In this document: positions 1 to 8,005 of the stretch, one piece after another
How positions within the stretch are numbered: the stretch's first letter is position 1
Layout: the number at the start of each line of letters is the position of its first letter
Assembly: GCA_900766135.1 (NCBI GenBank)
Contig: CAAFUF010000048.1
Span: 1 to 64,000, forward strand
Origin: Paenibacillaceae bacterium
GTDB taxonomy: Bacteria > Bacillota > Bacilli > Paenibacillales > Paenibacillaceae
Direction: 5' to 3'
DNA: 64,000 bases
Notes under the pieces: generated by a model
The model's database searches: none
Seen by the model: only the letters and a program-made list of their open reading frames with translations
What the model was told of the DNA's origin: nothing
Program-made: the position numbers and the translations under genes

Positions 1-3000
1 CCAGCCCCGCGCCCGCGCGCAAGGCCGCGGCGCAGCTGGGCCAGGCTTTGCTCGCTCAGCGGAGCCACTTCGTCGGCCAGCAGCTTGAAGCCTTCGTCCT
101 GCTGCTGGACGACGCCGCGCAGCGCGAGCAAAGCCCCCTTCCCGACGTGAGCGGCCGAGCGCCGCCACACTTCGGGGAACAAGACGACCTCGCAGCGTTC
201 GATCTGGTCCTCGAGCTCCATGAACGCCATCGCTTTGCCCTGCTTGGTCGTGATCGTCTTCACCGACACGACCATCCCCGCGACAACCGTGCGGGTCTCG
301 TCAGGCGCTTCGGCCAAATCCATCAGCCGTTCGACGCCGTCCCCCTCCAGCAGCGCGTCGAAATCGTCGAGCGGATGGCCGGACAAATACAGGCCCAGCA
401 GTTCGCGCTCCAGATCCAGCTGCTGTCCGGCCGTAAACTTCGGCACGTCCGGGTATTCGATGTCCCAATTCGGCGACTCCACGAAATCGAACAGCTGGAT
501 CTGCAAATCATCCCGCTCCTTGCGCCATTTCAGCGCCGCTTCGACCGTCTCGTCCAGCATCGCCAGCAGTTGCGCGCGGTGACCCGGCAAGGAATCAAAC
601 GCTCCGCCCTGAATCAGCGACTCGATCACCCGCTTGTTGCAGGTCCGCAAGTCCACTCGCCGGCAAAAATCGAGCAGGCTGTCGAACGGACGCTCCTTCC
701 GCTCGCGCAAAATGCTGTCGATCGCCTGCGTGCCGACGTTTTTGATCGCGGCCAGGCCAAAGCGGATTACGCCGAGGCTTGACGGTTCCCGTCCCGGTCC
801 GGCGGAACCGTCAAGCGGGCTGCCGCTTGCCTTCCCGCTTGCTACCGCACTCTCCGTCGCTACATCCCCCGCCTCCGCAGAAGCGCCGTCCGTTCCCGCC
901 TGCGGCGTAAACAACACGCTGCTCTCGTTCACGTCCGGCGGCAGCACGGTGATGCCCATCCGGCGGCATTCCACGATGTATTCCGCCACCTTCCGATGGC
1001 TGCCGGTGACGGCGGTCAGCATTGACGCCATGAATTGCACCGGGTAATGCGCTTTAAGATACGCCGTCTGAAAAGCCAGCACGCCGTAAGCGGCCGCATG
1101 GGCACGGGGAAAGCCGTAGTCGGCAAAGCGGACGATCAAGTCGTATACCGCATTCGCCTCGGCTTCGCTATAGCCCTGCGACACGCTGCCGACGACGAAA
1201 TGGCTTCGCTGCTCGTCGAGCACCTCGCGTTTTTTCTTGGACACCGCCCGTCGCAGCAAATCGGCTTCACCCAGCGAAAATCCGGCCATTTTGGAAGCGA
1301 TCTGCATGATTTGCTCCTGATACACGATGATGCCGTACGTATCCTTCAGGATCGGCTCGAGATCCCGGTGCGGATATTCCACGCCGACCTGCCCATGTTT
1401 GCTGGCGATGAATTTGGGGATAAACTCCATTGGACCCGGACGATACAGTGCATTGACGGAAATGATGTCCTCGAACACGGAAGGCTTCAGCTCCTTCAGC
1501 ACCCTCCGCATGCCCGTGGACTCCAGTTGGAACACGCCGGTCGTTTCGCCGCGGCCCAGCATGTCGTACGTCGCCGGATCATCGTCCGGAACTAGCCGAA
1601 AATCGGGAGTGCTCCCCGTCTGCTCCCGGATCCAGTTCATGCAGCGTTCGATGATGGACAAGGTGCGCAATCCCAAAAAGTCCATTTTGAGCAAGCCGAT
1701 CGCTTCCAGGTTCTCCATCGAATACTGCGTCAAAGCGGTATGTTCGCTGCCCGCCTGCAGCGGAACGGCATCGGTCAACGGATCGCGCGATATGACGACG
1801 CCTGCGGCGTGGGTCGAGGCGTGCCGCGGCATGCCTTCCACCTTCTTCGCCATATCCAGCAGCCCCTTCACCCGCTCGGATCCGTCATACATCGCCTTCA
1901 AGTCCGGGCTTTCCTTCAAGGCGCGTTCGATCGTCATCCCCAGGTTGCCGGGGATCAGCTTTGCCGCTTTGTCCACTTCGCCAAACGGCACGTTCAGCGC
2001 CCGCCCTACGTCGCGAACGGCCGCGCGCGCCGCCATCGTCCCGAACGTAATAATTTGGGCCACATGCTCCGCTCCGTATTTGTCGACCACGTAAGCGATC
2101 ACTTCATCCCGCCGCTCGTCGCTAAAGTCGATGTCGATATCCGGCATCGTCACCCGCTCCGGGTTCAAAAACCGTTCAAACAACAGATTATATTTAATCG
2201 GATCGACGTTGGTAATCCGCAGCACGTAAGCAACCAAACTGCCCGCCGAGGAACCCCGCCCCGGTCCCGTCGCGATCCCGTTCCGGTGGGCAAATGCGAT
2301 AAAATCCCACACGATTAAGAAATAATCGGAAAATCCCATGCTGGCGATGATCTCCAGCTCGTATCGCAGCCGCTGCTCCAGCTTCTCGCGCTCCGCCGGG
2401 TCCTGCCAGACGTCCAATTCGCCGTAGCGGTCGGCCAGGCCTTGTCGACACAGCTCCGCCAGGTAGCTTCCCGCGGTTTGCCCTTCCGGAATCGGCCGGT
2501 ACGCCGGCAAAATATGCCGGTCAAACTCAAGCTCCAACTCGCAGGAATCGGCAATTTTCGCCGTATTGGCATACGCCTCCGGCAGATGGGGGAACAGCTC
2601 GGCCATTTCCTCGGCGGTTTTCAGATAAAGCTGATTGGTATGCATTTTAAGCCGGTCTTCGTCGTCCACCGTTTTCCCCGTACCCACGCATATCAGCACG
2701 TCCTGGACCTCGGCGTCTTCCTTGCTCAGGTAATGTGCGTCATTGGTGACCACAAGCTGCGCCCCGATTTCCCCGGCCAGCTGGACGAGCTGCGGATTGA
2801 CTTTCTTTTGCTCGGGGATGCCATGATCTTGAAGCTCCAGGTAAAAATCTTCGCCAAATGCCGCCTGATAACGCAGCGCGGCTTTTTTCGCTTCCTCGTA
2901 ATGGCCGCGCAGCAGGTGGAACGGCACCTCCCCGCCCAGGCAGGCGCTGAGGCAGACCAGGCCTTCGCGATGTCGCTCCAGCGCGTCCCAGTCGATTCGC

Positions 3001-3353
3001 GGCTTGTAGTGGAAGCCCTCCAGATGGCCGATGGAGCACAATTTCATCAGGTTGCGGTATCCCGTTTCGTTCTTGGCCAGCAAAATCAAGTGATGGATCG
3101 GCTGGTCCTGACGGCTCCCCCGCTCCTTGCGCGAGCCCGCCGTAAAGTACACCTCGCAGCCGATGATCGGCTTGATGCCGTGCTTTTGACACAATTTATA
3201 AAAAGGAACCGCGCCGTACATGACCCCGTGATCCGTCAGCGCCAGCGCCTTCATGCCGGAAGCGGCGGCTTTGGCGACGAGGTCCTCGAGCCGGGCTGCC
3301 CCGTCCAGCAAGCTGTATTCACTATGTACGTGCAAATGAACAAAGCTGTCCAT
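1..3353 (-). CDS. dnaE: DNA polymerase III alpha subunit DnaE (3' end outside the window)
   Basis: Replicative polymerase of the DnaE type; in Firmicutes it extends RNA primers before PolC takes over. The reading frame is open from an ATG at 3353 to the window edge, about 1117 residues, with the last part of the C-terminal domain missing. The N-terminus (DSFVHLHVHSEYSLLDG) is the PHP domain. The palm carries PDIDIDF with D405 and D407 as catalytic metal ligands. Helix-hairpin-helix and OB-fold regions follow. An Ala/Gly/Ser-rich linker of about 40 residues, encoded at roughly 775-890, sits between LPPDVNESSVLFTPQ and LGVIRFGLAAIKNVG, where these proteins are normally continuous. The adjacent divergent ytrHI and then ytpI/ytoI match the B. 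subtilis order. Identity is very secure. Confidence 0.97.
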   Translation of the reverse strand, partial: MDSFVHLHVHSEYSLLDGAARLEDLVAKAAASGMKALALTDHGVMYGAVPFYKLCQKHGIKPIIGCEVYFTAGSRKERGSRQDQPIHHLILLAKNETGYRNLMKLCSIGHLEGFHYKPRIDWDALERHREGLVCLSACLGGEVPFHLLRGHYEEAKKAALRYQAAFGEDFYLELQDHGIPEQKKVNPQLVQLAGEIGAQLVVTNDAHYLSKEDAEVQDVLICVGTGKTVDDEDRLKMHTNQLYLKTAEEMAELFPHLPEAYANTAKIADSCELELEFDRHILPAYRPIPEGQTAGSYLAELCRQGLADRYGELDVWQDPAEREKLEQRLRYELEIIASMGFSDYFLIVWDFIAFAHRNGIATGPGRGSSAGSLVAYVLRITNVDPIKYNLLFERFLNPERVTMPDIDIDFSDERRDEVIAYVVDKYGAEHVAQIITFGTMAARAAVRDVGRALNVPFGEVDKAAKLIPGNLGMTIERALKESPDLKAMYDGSERVKGLLDMAKKVEGMPRHASTHAAGVVISRDPLTDAVPLQAGSEHTALTQYSMENLEAIGLLKMDFLGLRTLSIIERCMNWIREQTGSTPDFRLVPDDDPATYDMLGRGETTGVFQLESTGMRRVLKELKPSVFEDIISVNALYRPGPMEFIPKFIASKHGQVGVEYPHRDLEPILKDTYGIIVYQEQIMQIASKMAGFSLGEADLLRRAVSKKKREVLDEQRSHFVVGSVSQGYSEAEANAVYDLIVRFADYGFPRAHAAAYGVLAFQTAYLKAHYPVQFMASMLTAVTGSHRKVAEYIVECRRMGITVLPPDVNESSVLFTPQAGTDGASAEAGDVATESAVASGKASGSPLDGSAGPGREPSSLGVIRFGLAAIKNVGTQAIDSILRERKERPFDSLLDFCRRVDLRTCNKRVIESLIQGGAFDSLPGHRAQLLAMLDETVEAALKWRKERDDLQIQLFDFVESPNWDIEYPDVPKFTAGQQLDLERELLGLYLSGHPLDDFDALLEGDGVERLMDLAEAPDETRTVVAGMVVSVKTITTKQGKAMAFMELEDQIERCEVVLFPEVWRRSAAHVGKGALLALRGVVQQQDEGFKLLADEVAPLSEQSLAQLRRGLARGRGA

Positions 3354-3463
3354 GCGATCCCTTCCTTTCGATCTGTATTTGCTTAATATTTTATCATACA
3401 TGGGGATGCCCCGCCCATAGAATGGTAGAAGACCGGACAAACCTCGGAAAGGGGCGAACGCGC

Positions 3464-3793
3464 ATGAGTACGTTTTTGACCAAAGCGGTCATGGATTTCT
3501 TTATCGCCTTCGGCATCGTGGTAGGGGGCGCCATGGTGGGCGGCATCGGAGCCGTCGTTTCGCTGCAGCCGCCGACGCATACGATGCTGGACATCGCCGA
3601 CCGCATTAAAATATGGGCGCTGGCCGCTGCCGTAGGCGGCACGATCGACCCGATGCGGGTCATAGAGAGCAATTTTTTTGACGGGAACCTGTCTCCGGCC
3701 ATCAAACAGATCTTGTACCTGCTGTTTGCTTTTCTCGGGGCCCATATGGGTTCGGAGCTGGTGCGCTGGATGTGCGGGGGAGGCCGGGGATGA
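3464..3793 (+). CDS. ytrH: YtrH family sporulation membrane protein
   Basis: Small integral membrane protein of 109 residues matching YtrH, a mother-cell protein needed for normal spore development in B. subtilis. The ATG at 3464 follows GGAAAGGGG; an in-frame upstream start would add an uncharged 14-residue tail without a ribosome site. Two or three hydrophobic helices are visible: around residues 8-30 (FFIAFGIVVGGAMVGGIGAV), 45-60 and 75-95. The stop overlaps the start of ytrI in ATGA, so the two are co-translated. CATAGAAT at 3416-3423 resembles a sigma-E -10 element, the factor that drives ytrHI in B. subtilis, but no convincing -35 is present. Confidence 0.9.
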   Translation: MSTFLTKAVMDFFIAFGIVVGGAMVGGIGAVVSLQPPTHTMLDIADRIKIWALAAAVGGTIDPMRVIESNFFDGNLSPAIKQILYLLFAFLGAHMGSELVRWMCGGGRG

Positions 3794-4290
3794 CCGAGGA
3801 AGCGAAGCGGCCGAAGCTTACGGGCTTTCGCAAGTTCATGCAGTTTACTTCCGTGTTTATTCTCGGGATGGTCGTCGGCAGCATCGTGTATAATGTCATC
3901 TATCAGACAAGCTACAATTTGCTCTGGATCCAGAACAAGGATCTCACGATCCAGCTGCATCAAGCCGAAGAGGACATCCGGACGCTGAAAAAATACAACA
4001 ACCGCTCGACCGTCATCAAAGAGATCAAGGTCCGCGTGGAGGAACGCGATCCGCCGCTCGATTCGCTGGCGGTCAAGGAGGTTGCCGAGCAGCTTCATAA
4101 CGAGTTGGAGGTGCTGCGGGGCCGGAATATTTTCGATATCGATTCCGATGCCAAAATGGCCCGGACCCTGCTGAACCGCAAAATCTATGTCGTCCGCGAC
4201 AAGGAATACACGATCCAAATCAAGACGATGTTGGTGAGTGATGGGGTGTTGCAGGTTTGGGTGGATATGCGGCCCTATATTCGTCTCTAG
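3790..4290 (+). CDS. ytrI: YtrI family sporulation membrane protein
   Basis: 166-residue protein with one N-terminal membrane helix (about residues 14-34, FTSVFILGMVVGSIVYNVIY) followed by a coiled-coil-like charged segment (LHQAEEDIRTLKKYNN) and a small C-terminal domain. The length and architecture fit YtrI, the partner of YtrH. The ATG at 3790 overlaps the ytrH stop by four bases, which decides the start over an in-frame ATG six codons earlier that lies inside ytrH. It is the last gene before the repeat-rich gap. Confidence 0.88.
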   Translation: MTEEAKRPKLTGFRKFMQFTSVFILGMVVGSIVYNVIYQTSYNLLWIQNKDLTIQLHQAEEDIRTLKKYNNRSTVIKEIKVRVEERDPPLDSLAVKEVAEQLHNELEVLRGRNIFDIDSDAKMARTLLNRKIYVVRDKEYTIQIKTMLVSDGVLQVWVDMRPYIRL

Positions 4291-4313
4291 CCAATCATGT
4301 TAAAATAGAGGAA

Positions 4314-4480
4314 GTTAAAAAAAAGGATTTTGATCACGAAGCGGATGCTGGGGCGGGTTCGGCATCGAATCTTGGATTCAGCCGGGCTTTCCGCTGCTCA
4401 CGTAGGCTTCACCTACGCTCCGCGGCTCAATCCCTAATCTTCATCCAACCTTCTCGGTGCTGAAAATCCGTTTTTTAAAC
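4314..4480 (+). repeat. Dispersed element copy A (167 bp, inverted ends)
   Basis: First of three related copies in the window. The ends form an imperfect inverted repeat: TTAAAAAAAAGGATTTT at the left against AAAATCCGTTTTTTAA at the right. Inside are two short hairpins, GAATC-ttg-GATTC and CGTAGG-cttca-CCTACG, and a conserved tail TTCATCCAACCTTCTCGGTG. No protein coding is apparent. It could be a MITE or a structured RNA. Confidence 0.75.
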
Positions 4481-4497
4481 TCTGATTGAACTGGAAA

Positions 4498-4705
4498 TTA
4501 AAAAAAGGATTTTGATCACGAAGCGGATGCGAAAGGGGCGGGTTCGGCATCGAATCTTAGATTCAGCCGGGACAAGCCTCAGCTTTCGAGGCAGGCTTCC
4601 TCCGGGAAACCTTAAAAGCTGCTCACGTAGGCTTCACCTACGCTCCGCGGCTCAATCCCTAATCTTCTCCAACCTTTCTCGGTGCTGATAATCCGTTTTT
4701 TAAAC
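4498..4705 (+). repeat. Dispersed element copy B (208 bp, with 40-bp internal insertion)
   Basis: Direct-orientation copy of the element, 17 bp after copy A. It matches copy A along its length except for about 40 extra bases after GATTCAGCCGGG. The insertion itself contains paired segments (AGCCTCAGCTTTCGAGGC). Ends, the GAATC/GATTC stem, the CGTAGG/CCTACG stem and the conserved tail are all retained. Confidence 0.75.
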
Positions 4706-4746
4706 GTGGATTAACCGGATATAAAATCTACTCCGACAGCAAAAAA

Positions 4747-4927
4747 ACGGCAAAAGTGCAGGAATTTTATCCATTTCAAGAGATATTGGCTAAATAACTG
4801 CAAAAGTACAGGAATTTATTATCAAATCGGCGATAGAAGTGTTTTTCAAGTAAAATAACTGTATTTTTGCAGGAATTCACGAGAATTCGCCCTTTATATC
4901 GAAAAAAACTGTACTTTTGCAGGAATT
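4747..4927. repeat. Four-unit 20-bp repeat array with nested-palindrome layout
   Basis: Four 20-bp units begin at 4747, 4797, 4858 and 4908, giving spacings of 50, 61 and 50 bp. Units 1 and 2 read ACnGCAAAAGTnCAGGAATT; units 3 and 4 read ACTGTAnTTTTGCAGGAATT. The 14-bp core of the second pair is the reverse complement of the first pair's core, so unit 1 can pair with 4 and unit 2 with 3. The intervening sequence is AT-rich and dissimilar. No gene is visible here. Confidence 0.8.
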
Positions 4928-4946
4928 CGGCATTGCTGCTAAAGCA

Positions 4947-5010
4947 CGGTTCCACTTAGCGGTTCCACTTAGCGGTTCCACTTAGCGGTTCCACTTAGCG
5001 GTTCCACTTA
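4947..5010 (+). repeat. 13-bp tandem repeat, five copies
   Basis: Five head-to-tail copies of CGGTTCCACTTAG, the last one base short, ending 6 bp before the AAGGAG ribosome site of ytpI. The copies are identical, which suggests recent slippage expansion. It lies in the ytpI 5' leader or promoter region. Confidence 0.93.
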
Positions 5011-5033
5011 AAAGTAAAGGAGCTACGACACCC

Positions 5034-5333
5034 ATGATCCAAACGATCCAATACGTCTTATACGCCATCTTGATCATCAGCTGCGTCGGCTCAGTGTTCT
5101 TCAGCTTCAAGTCGCGGCGTTCGCTTGACCCGCAGACGCGGGGGATGGCCGCCGCCAAAATGAACATCAGCATGGGCGTGATGCTGATCATCCTGGCCCT
5201 CATCCAGATGTTCCTGTTCAGCGGCTCAACGCTTCGGGTTGTCATCGGTGCCGTGTTTATGGTGCTGGGGGCGTTCAACATTTTTGCCGGCCTCCGCAAC
5301 CACGGCATATACGCAAGGCAAAAACAGGGATAA
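5034..5333 (+). CDS. ytpI: YtpI-like small membrane protein
   Basis: 99-residue protein with three predicted membrane helices (about 3-22, 43-63 and 68-85) and a short basic loop after the first. It matches YtpI in length and position, next to ytoI as in B. subtilis. Function is unknown in the family. The ATG follows AAGGAG by 11 bases. Directly upstream is the 13-bp tandem repeat. It converges with ytoI. Confidence 0.8.
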   Translation: MIQTIQYVLYAILIISCVGSVFFSFKSRRSLDPQTRGMAAAKMNISMGVMLIILALIQMFLFSGSTLRVVIGAVFMVLGAFNIFAGLRNHGIYARQKQG

Positions 5334-5367
5334 CCCGCGGCCGGTCTCCCGGCTGTCAGGTTATCCC
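5327..5367. terminator. Probable bidirectional terminator hairpin
   Basis: GGGATAACC at 5327-5335 pairs with GGTTATCCC at 5359-5367, with further GC pairing inside (GGCCGG / CCCGGC). It overlaps the ytpI stop and lies between convergent ytpI and ytoI. There is no U-tract, so confidence is moderate. Confidence 0.5.
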
Positions 5368-5406
5368 GCCGCCTCATCTCCAGGCCGCTGCCAGGTACGG
5401 CCCGGC

Positions 5407-6741
5407 TCACGCGTGGTCGATCGACTGCAGCGTCATCACCGCTTTGGAGATGAGAGATTCCTGATAGGTTAACATGATTTCCAGCTTGCAAGCCCGGCGG
5501 CTCATCTCCAGCAACACGGGGGTGATGACGACCGGGTTTTCGATTTGCACCGGACGCACGAAATAAGTGGTGATGTTGTCGACGACAAAGTCGCCGCCGC
5601 TGGTGTCCTTGGCCGCGCGAAGTCCGGCTTGCGTCATCAGCGAGGTCAGGACCCCGTGCGAGATCGTCCCCAGATCCGTCGACATCTGCGGGGTGATCAT
5701 CCCGCGAAAAAACAATTTTCCCGCTTCGTCCCGCTCCTCGGCGAACCCGTTCCACATCAAATGCTCGAACGTTTCGCCCAATTGCGGCTGATTGCCTACG
5801 TCCCGCATCGCCTGCAGCACCTCGCGGCGCGTCACCGACGAAACCAGCTTCCGGTTGCGGTCCACGACGGGCAAGAAATCGATCCCTTCCCACACCATGA
5901 TTTGCGCTGCGGAAGCGAGCGATGTCTGCAAGCCTACGGTGATCGGATGGCGGGTCATGCATTTCTCGATCGTCTGGTCGCCGCTGAGCTCCTCGACATT
6001 TTTGCGGCTGACGATGCCGATGACCCGGTTCCACTCGTCTACGACCGGAAAATGCTGGTGCCCCGTCTCCAAGGACAACTGGTCGAAATCGGAAATGTTG
6101 CTCGTCGCCTTCAGCATATTCACCCGCGGCTTGCGGCTGACGATGTCTTCCACCAGCATGATCTTCTTCTTGATCAAACGGTCGAACAACGCACGGTTAA
6201 TCATCGAAGCGACGGTAAACGTATCATGGCGCGAGGAGATGATCGGCAACGACAGCTTGTCCGCCAACGTCTTGACCTCGCGGCTTGTCCCGAAGCCCCC
6301 GGTGATCAGCACGCCGGCGCCTTGCTCCAGGGCCAGCGAATGGGCATTGTCGCGGTTCCCGATGATCAGCAAGCTGCCGGCGTCGATGTACCTCGCCATG
6401 GCGTCAATTTTCATCGCGCCGATCACGTATTTGTTCAGCGTTTTGTCCAAACCTTCCCCGCCGCCCAGCACATGGCCTTCCACGATGTCGACCACGTCGC
6501 CAAAGGTTAACTGGTCGGAGATGTTCCGCGGCTTCTTCTCGACGCGAACCGTGCCGATCCGCTCCTTCGTAATGACGATCCCGAGATTCTCCGCTTCCTT
6601 CACCGCCCGGTAGGCGGTGCCTTCGCTAACGCCCAGCGCTTTGGCCAACTTGCGCACGGATATTTTCGTCCCGATCTTCAGTCCTTCGATATGCTGGAGC
6701 AGCTGTTCGTGTTTTGTGACGCTTTCTTCCGGTCCCTCCAA
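5407..6741 (-). CDS. ytoI: DRTGG/CBS domain regulator YtoI
   Basis: 444-residue protein matching YtoI. An N-terminal helix-turn-helix (residues about 20-60, ISVRKLAKALGVSEGTAYRA) is followed by a DRTGG domain (about 95-190), two CBS domains (about 195-310, with PVVDEWNRVIGIVSRKNV and PVVDRNRKLVSSVTR) and a hotdog thioesterase-like domain (about 335-440). This suggests ligand-controlled regulation, probably by nucleotides at the CBS pair, but the biological role is not established. The start is a TTG behind AGGGGGG, spaced 8 bases; no ATG or GTG lies near. It is transcribed toward ytpI. Confidence 0.9.
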   Translation of the reverse strand: MEGPEESVTKHEQLLQHIEGLKIGTKISVRKLAKALGVSEGTAYRAVKEAENLGIVITKERIGTVRVEKKPRNISDQLTFGDVVDIVEGHVLGGGEGLDKTLNKYVIGAMKIDAMARYIDAGSLLIIGNRDNAHSLALEQGAGVLITGGFGTSREVKTLADKLSLPIISSRHDTFTVASMINRALFDRLIKKKIMLVEDIVSRKPRVNMLKATSNISDFDQLSLETGHQHFPVVDEWNRVIGIVSRKNVEELSGDQTIEKCMTRHPITVGLQTSLASAAQIMVWEGIDFLPVVDRNRKLVSSVTRREVLQAMRDVGNQPQLGETFEHLMWNGFAEERDEAGKLFFRGMITPQMSTDLGTISHGVLTSLMTQAGLRAAKDTSGGDFVVDNITTYFVRPVQIENPVVITPVLLEMSRRACKLEIMLTYQESLISKAVMTLQSIDHA

Positions 6742-6793
6742 CTGTTATACCCCCCTGCCCGAATCTGTACTATTCTGTATCCATTATACACCT

Positions 6794-7522
6794 TCAGGCG
6801 TAGGTCATCCAGACGGCGGCAAGGACGATAACAGAATAGACAATTTCCAGCATGCCGGACTGCTTGGCCGTGATTCCTGTACGCGGAAACCAGACGGCCC
6901 TGGCCAGCAGAAGGATGGCGGCAATCCGCAGCGCAGGGGAGAGCTGCCATAAGGCCAAGATTGCCAACATCAGATGGTAAGCCACGGAGTAGAAATAAAA
7001 CCGCTTGTTGTTGCGCTCACGGATGATCGTTTTGACGTAAAAAGCCGTGCCGATGAAATATCCTATACTGATCAGGAATAATTCCATCGCCAGCCGAAAG
7101 TCCGTCCCCCCTCCAAGCTGATAGGAGATAAACACCATCAGGCTGAATTGTACGATCGCCGCGATGTCGTTCAGCAAGGCGCGTTCGCGTTTGCGCTTGG
7201 CATAGAGGGCATTCACCGCGAACAAGGGAACAAAAAGGAGCGCCATCGTCAGAACGGCGGGACGGAGCAGGACCAGAATGAGCGCCGCAGGGACCAGCAG
7301 CGCCCCATAGAAAAGCAGCGGCCTGCGGTAGCGGGCGGCTTTGGCTTTTCCCATCCGAATCCACTGCAGCAAGGGGAACATAAACAAATAAACCAGAAGC
7401 CAGCAAACAAACAGCAATCCGTGGATCGCCCCGGGGGCTGAGGCAAGCATGCCGAACAGAAACGGGACGATCAGCATGGCCCAGGCTCCGTGTTGATTCG
7501 GAATATAATCTCGAATGCGCAA
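6794..7522 (-). CDS. ywiC: YwiC-like membrane protein
   Basis: Polytopic membrane protein of 242 residues with about seven hydrophobic helices and the family signature PNQHGAWAMLIVPFLFG near the N-terminus. In B. subtilis ywiC sits with the nitrate respiration genes; molecular function is unknown. An ATG further upstream (7549) would place the AAAGGAGG ribosome site inside the coding region, so the TTG at 7522, 11 bases after that site, is the better start. Its promoter carries a TGAC-N4-GTCA dyad at -41.5, linking it to low-oxygen or nitrogen-oxide control. Confidence 0.85.
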   Translation of the reverse strand: MRIRDYIPNQHGAWAMLIVPFLFGMLASAPGAIHGLLFVCWLLVYLFMFPLLQWIRMGKAKAARYRRPLLFYGALLVPAALILVLLRPAVLTMALLFVPLFAVNALYAKRKRERALLNDIAAIVQFSLMVFISYQLGGGTDFRLAMELFLISIGYFIGTAFYVKTIIRERNNKRFYFYSVAYHLMLAILALWQLSPALRIAAILLLARAVWFPRTGITAKQSGMLEIVYSVIVLAAVWMTYA

Positions 7523-7565
7523 CGTAATCGGTTCCTCCTTTAACATCAACCATCAAGTCTAAATT

Positions 7566-7613
7566 TACGGACATTATAATCACCCGGCTCAGGCTTCCCA
7601 GTGACAGGAGTCA
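7566..7613 (-). promoter_or_regulatory. ywiC promoter with TGAC-N4-GTCA activator site
   Basis: On the minus strand a perfect TATAAT lies at 7578-7573, putting the start of transcription near 7566. No good -35 is present. Instead CCAGTGACAGGAGTCACTGG (7599-7618) is centred at 7607.5, exactly -41.5, the position of class II CRP/FNR-type activators. The same 14-mer, TGACnGGAGTCACT, recurs at the acetolactate synthase promoter. Confidence 0.65.
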
Positions 7614-7671
7614 CTGGAACCATGGCGGCTTCCGGACAAATTCGCGGGGAAATTTCCGCCGCCGCGCACCT

Positions 7672-7720
7672 TGTGACCGATATCACAATCCCTCTCCATC
7701 CCGTTGATATAATGAGGTCG
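7672..7720 (+). promoter_or_regulatory. Fnr-type site and promoter of the DUF2249 operon
   Basis: TGTGACCGATATCACA at 7672-7687 is a perfect TGTGA-N6-TCACA site, the consensus of Bacillus Fnr. A perfect TATAAT at 7708-7713 places the start near 7720 and the site centre at about -40.5 to -41.5, the class II activation geometry. The leader to the first ATG is about 35 nt. Confidence 0.8.
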
Positions 7721-7754
7721 AATCATCAAATTTTAAATTTTGGGAGGACTTCTC

Positions 7755-7988
7755 ATGAGTCAATTTAAAGCTACCGTCAACGCCACCGAATATCCGCCGC
7801 AGCTCAAGCATAAGACGATTTTTGCCGCCTATAATTCCTTGGAGCCGGGAGAAGCGATGCTGCTGATCAACGACCACGACCCGGTGCCTCTTCGTTTTCA
7901 GTTCGAAGCGATGCATCCCGGCGGTTTTACTTGGGAGTACATTGAGCAAGGACCGGAGATGTTCCAGGTGAAGATCGGCAAAAATTAA
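7755..7988 (+). CDS. DUF2249 domain protein (first copy)
   Basis: 77-residue protein with the DUF2249 fold signature: a short N-terminal strand, then FAAYNSLEPGEAMLLINDHDPVP and a C-terminal FTWEYIEQGPEMFQVKI. DUF2249 proteins are common beside nitrite and NO metabolism genes and hemerythrin-like proteins; the His/Asp motif NDHDP suggests binding of a metal or small ligand, but no activity is assigned. The ATG at 7755 follows GGGAGGAC. It is the first gene of a four-gene operon under an Fnr-type promoter. Confidence 0.85.
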   Translation: MSQFKATVNATEYPPQLKHKTIFAAYNSLEPGEAMLLINDHDPVPLRFQFEAMHPGGFTWEYIEQGPEMFQVKIGKN

Positions 7989-8005
7989 AGCAGGGGGAAT
8001 GCCCT

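Noticed and set aside
2194..3192. Small minus-strand frames within dnaE
   Set aside because: They are out-of-frame shadows of dnaE; the whole segment translates cleanly as DnaE in one frame.
4747..4927. CRISPR array
   Set aside because: Only four 20-bp units, the core is inverted in half of them, spacers of 30 and 41 bp are AT-rich, and no cas genes are present.
5545..6510. Long plus-strand frame opposite ytoI (321 codons)
   Set aside because: It is antisense to a clear DRTGG/CBS gene; the translation is His/Arg/Asp-rich and lacks a ribosome site.
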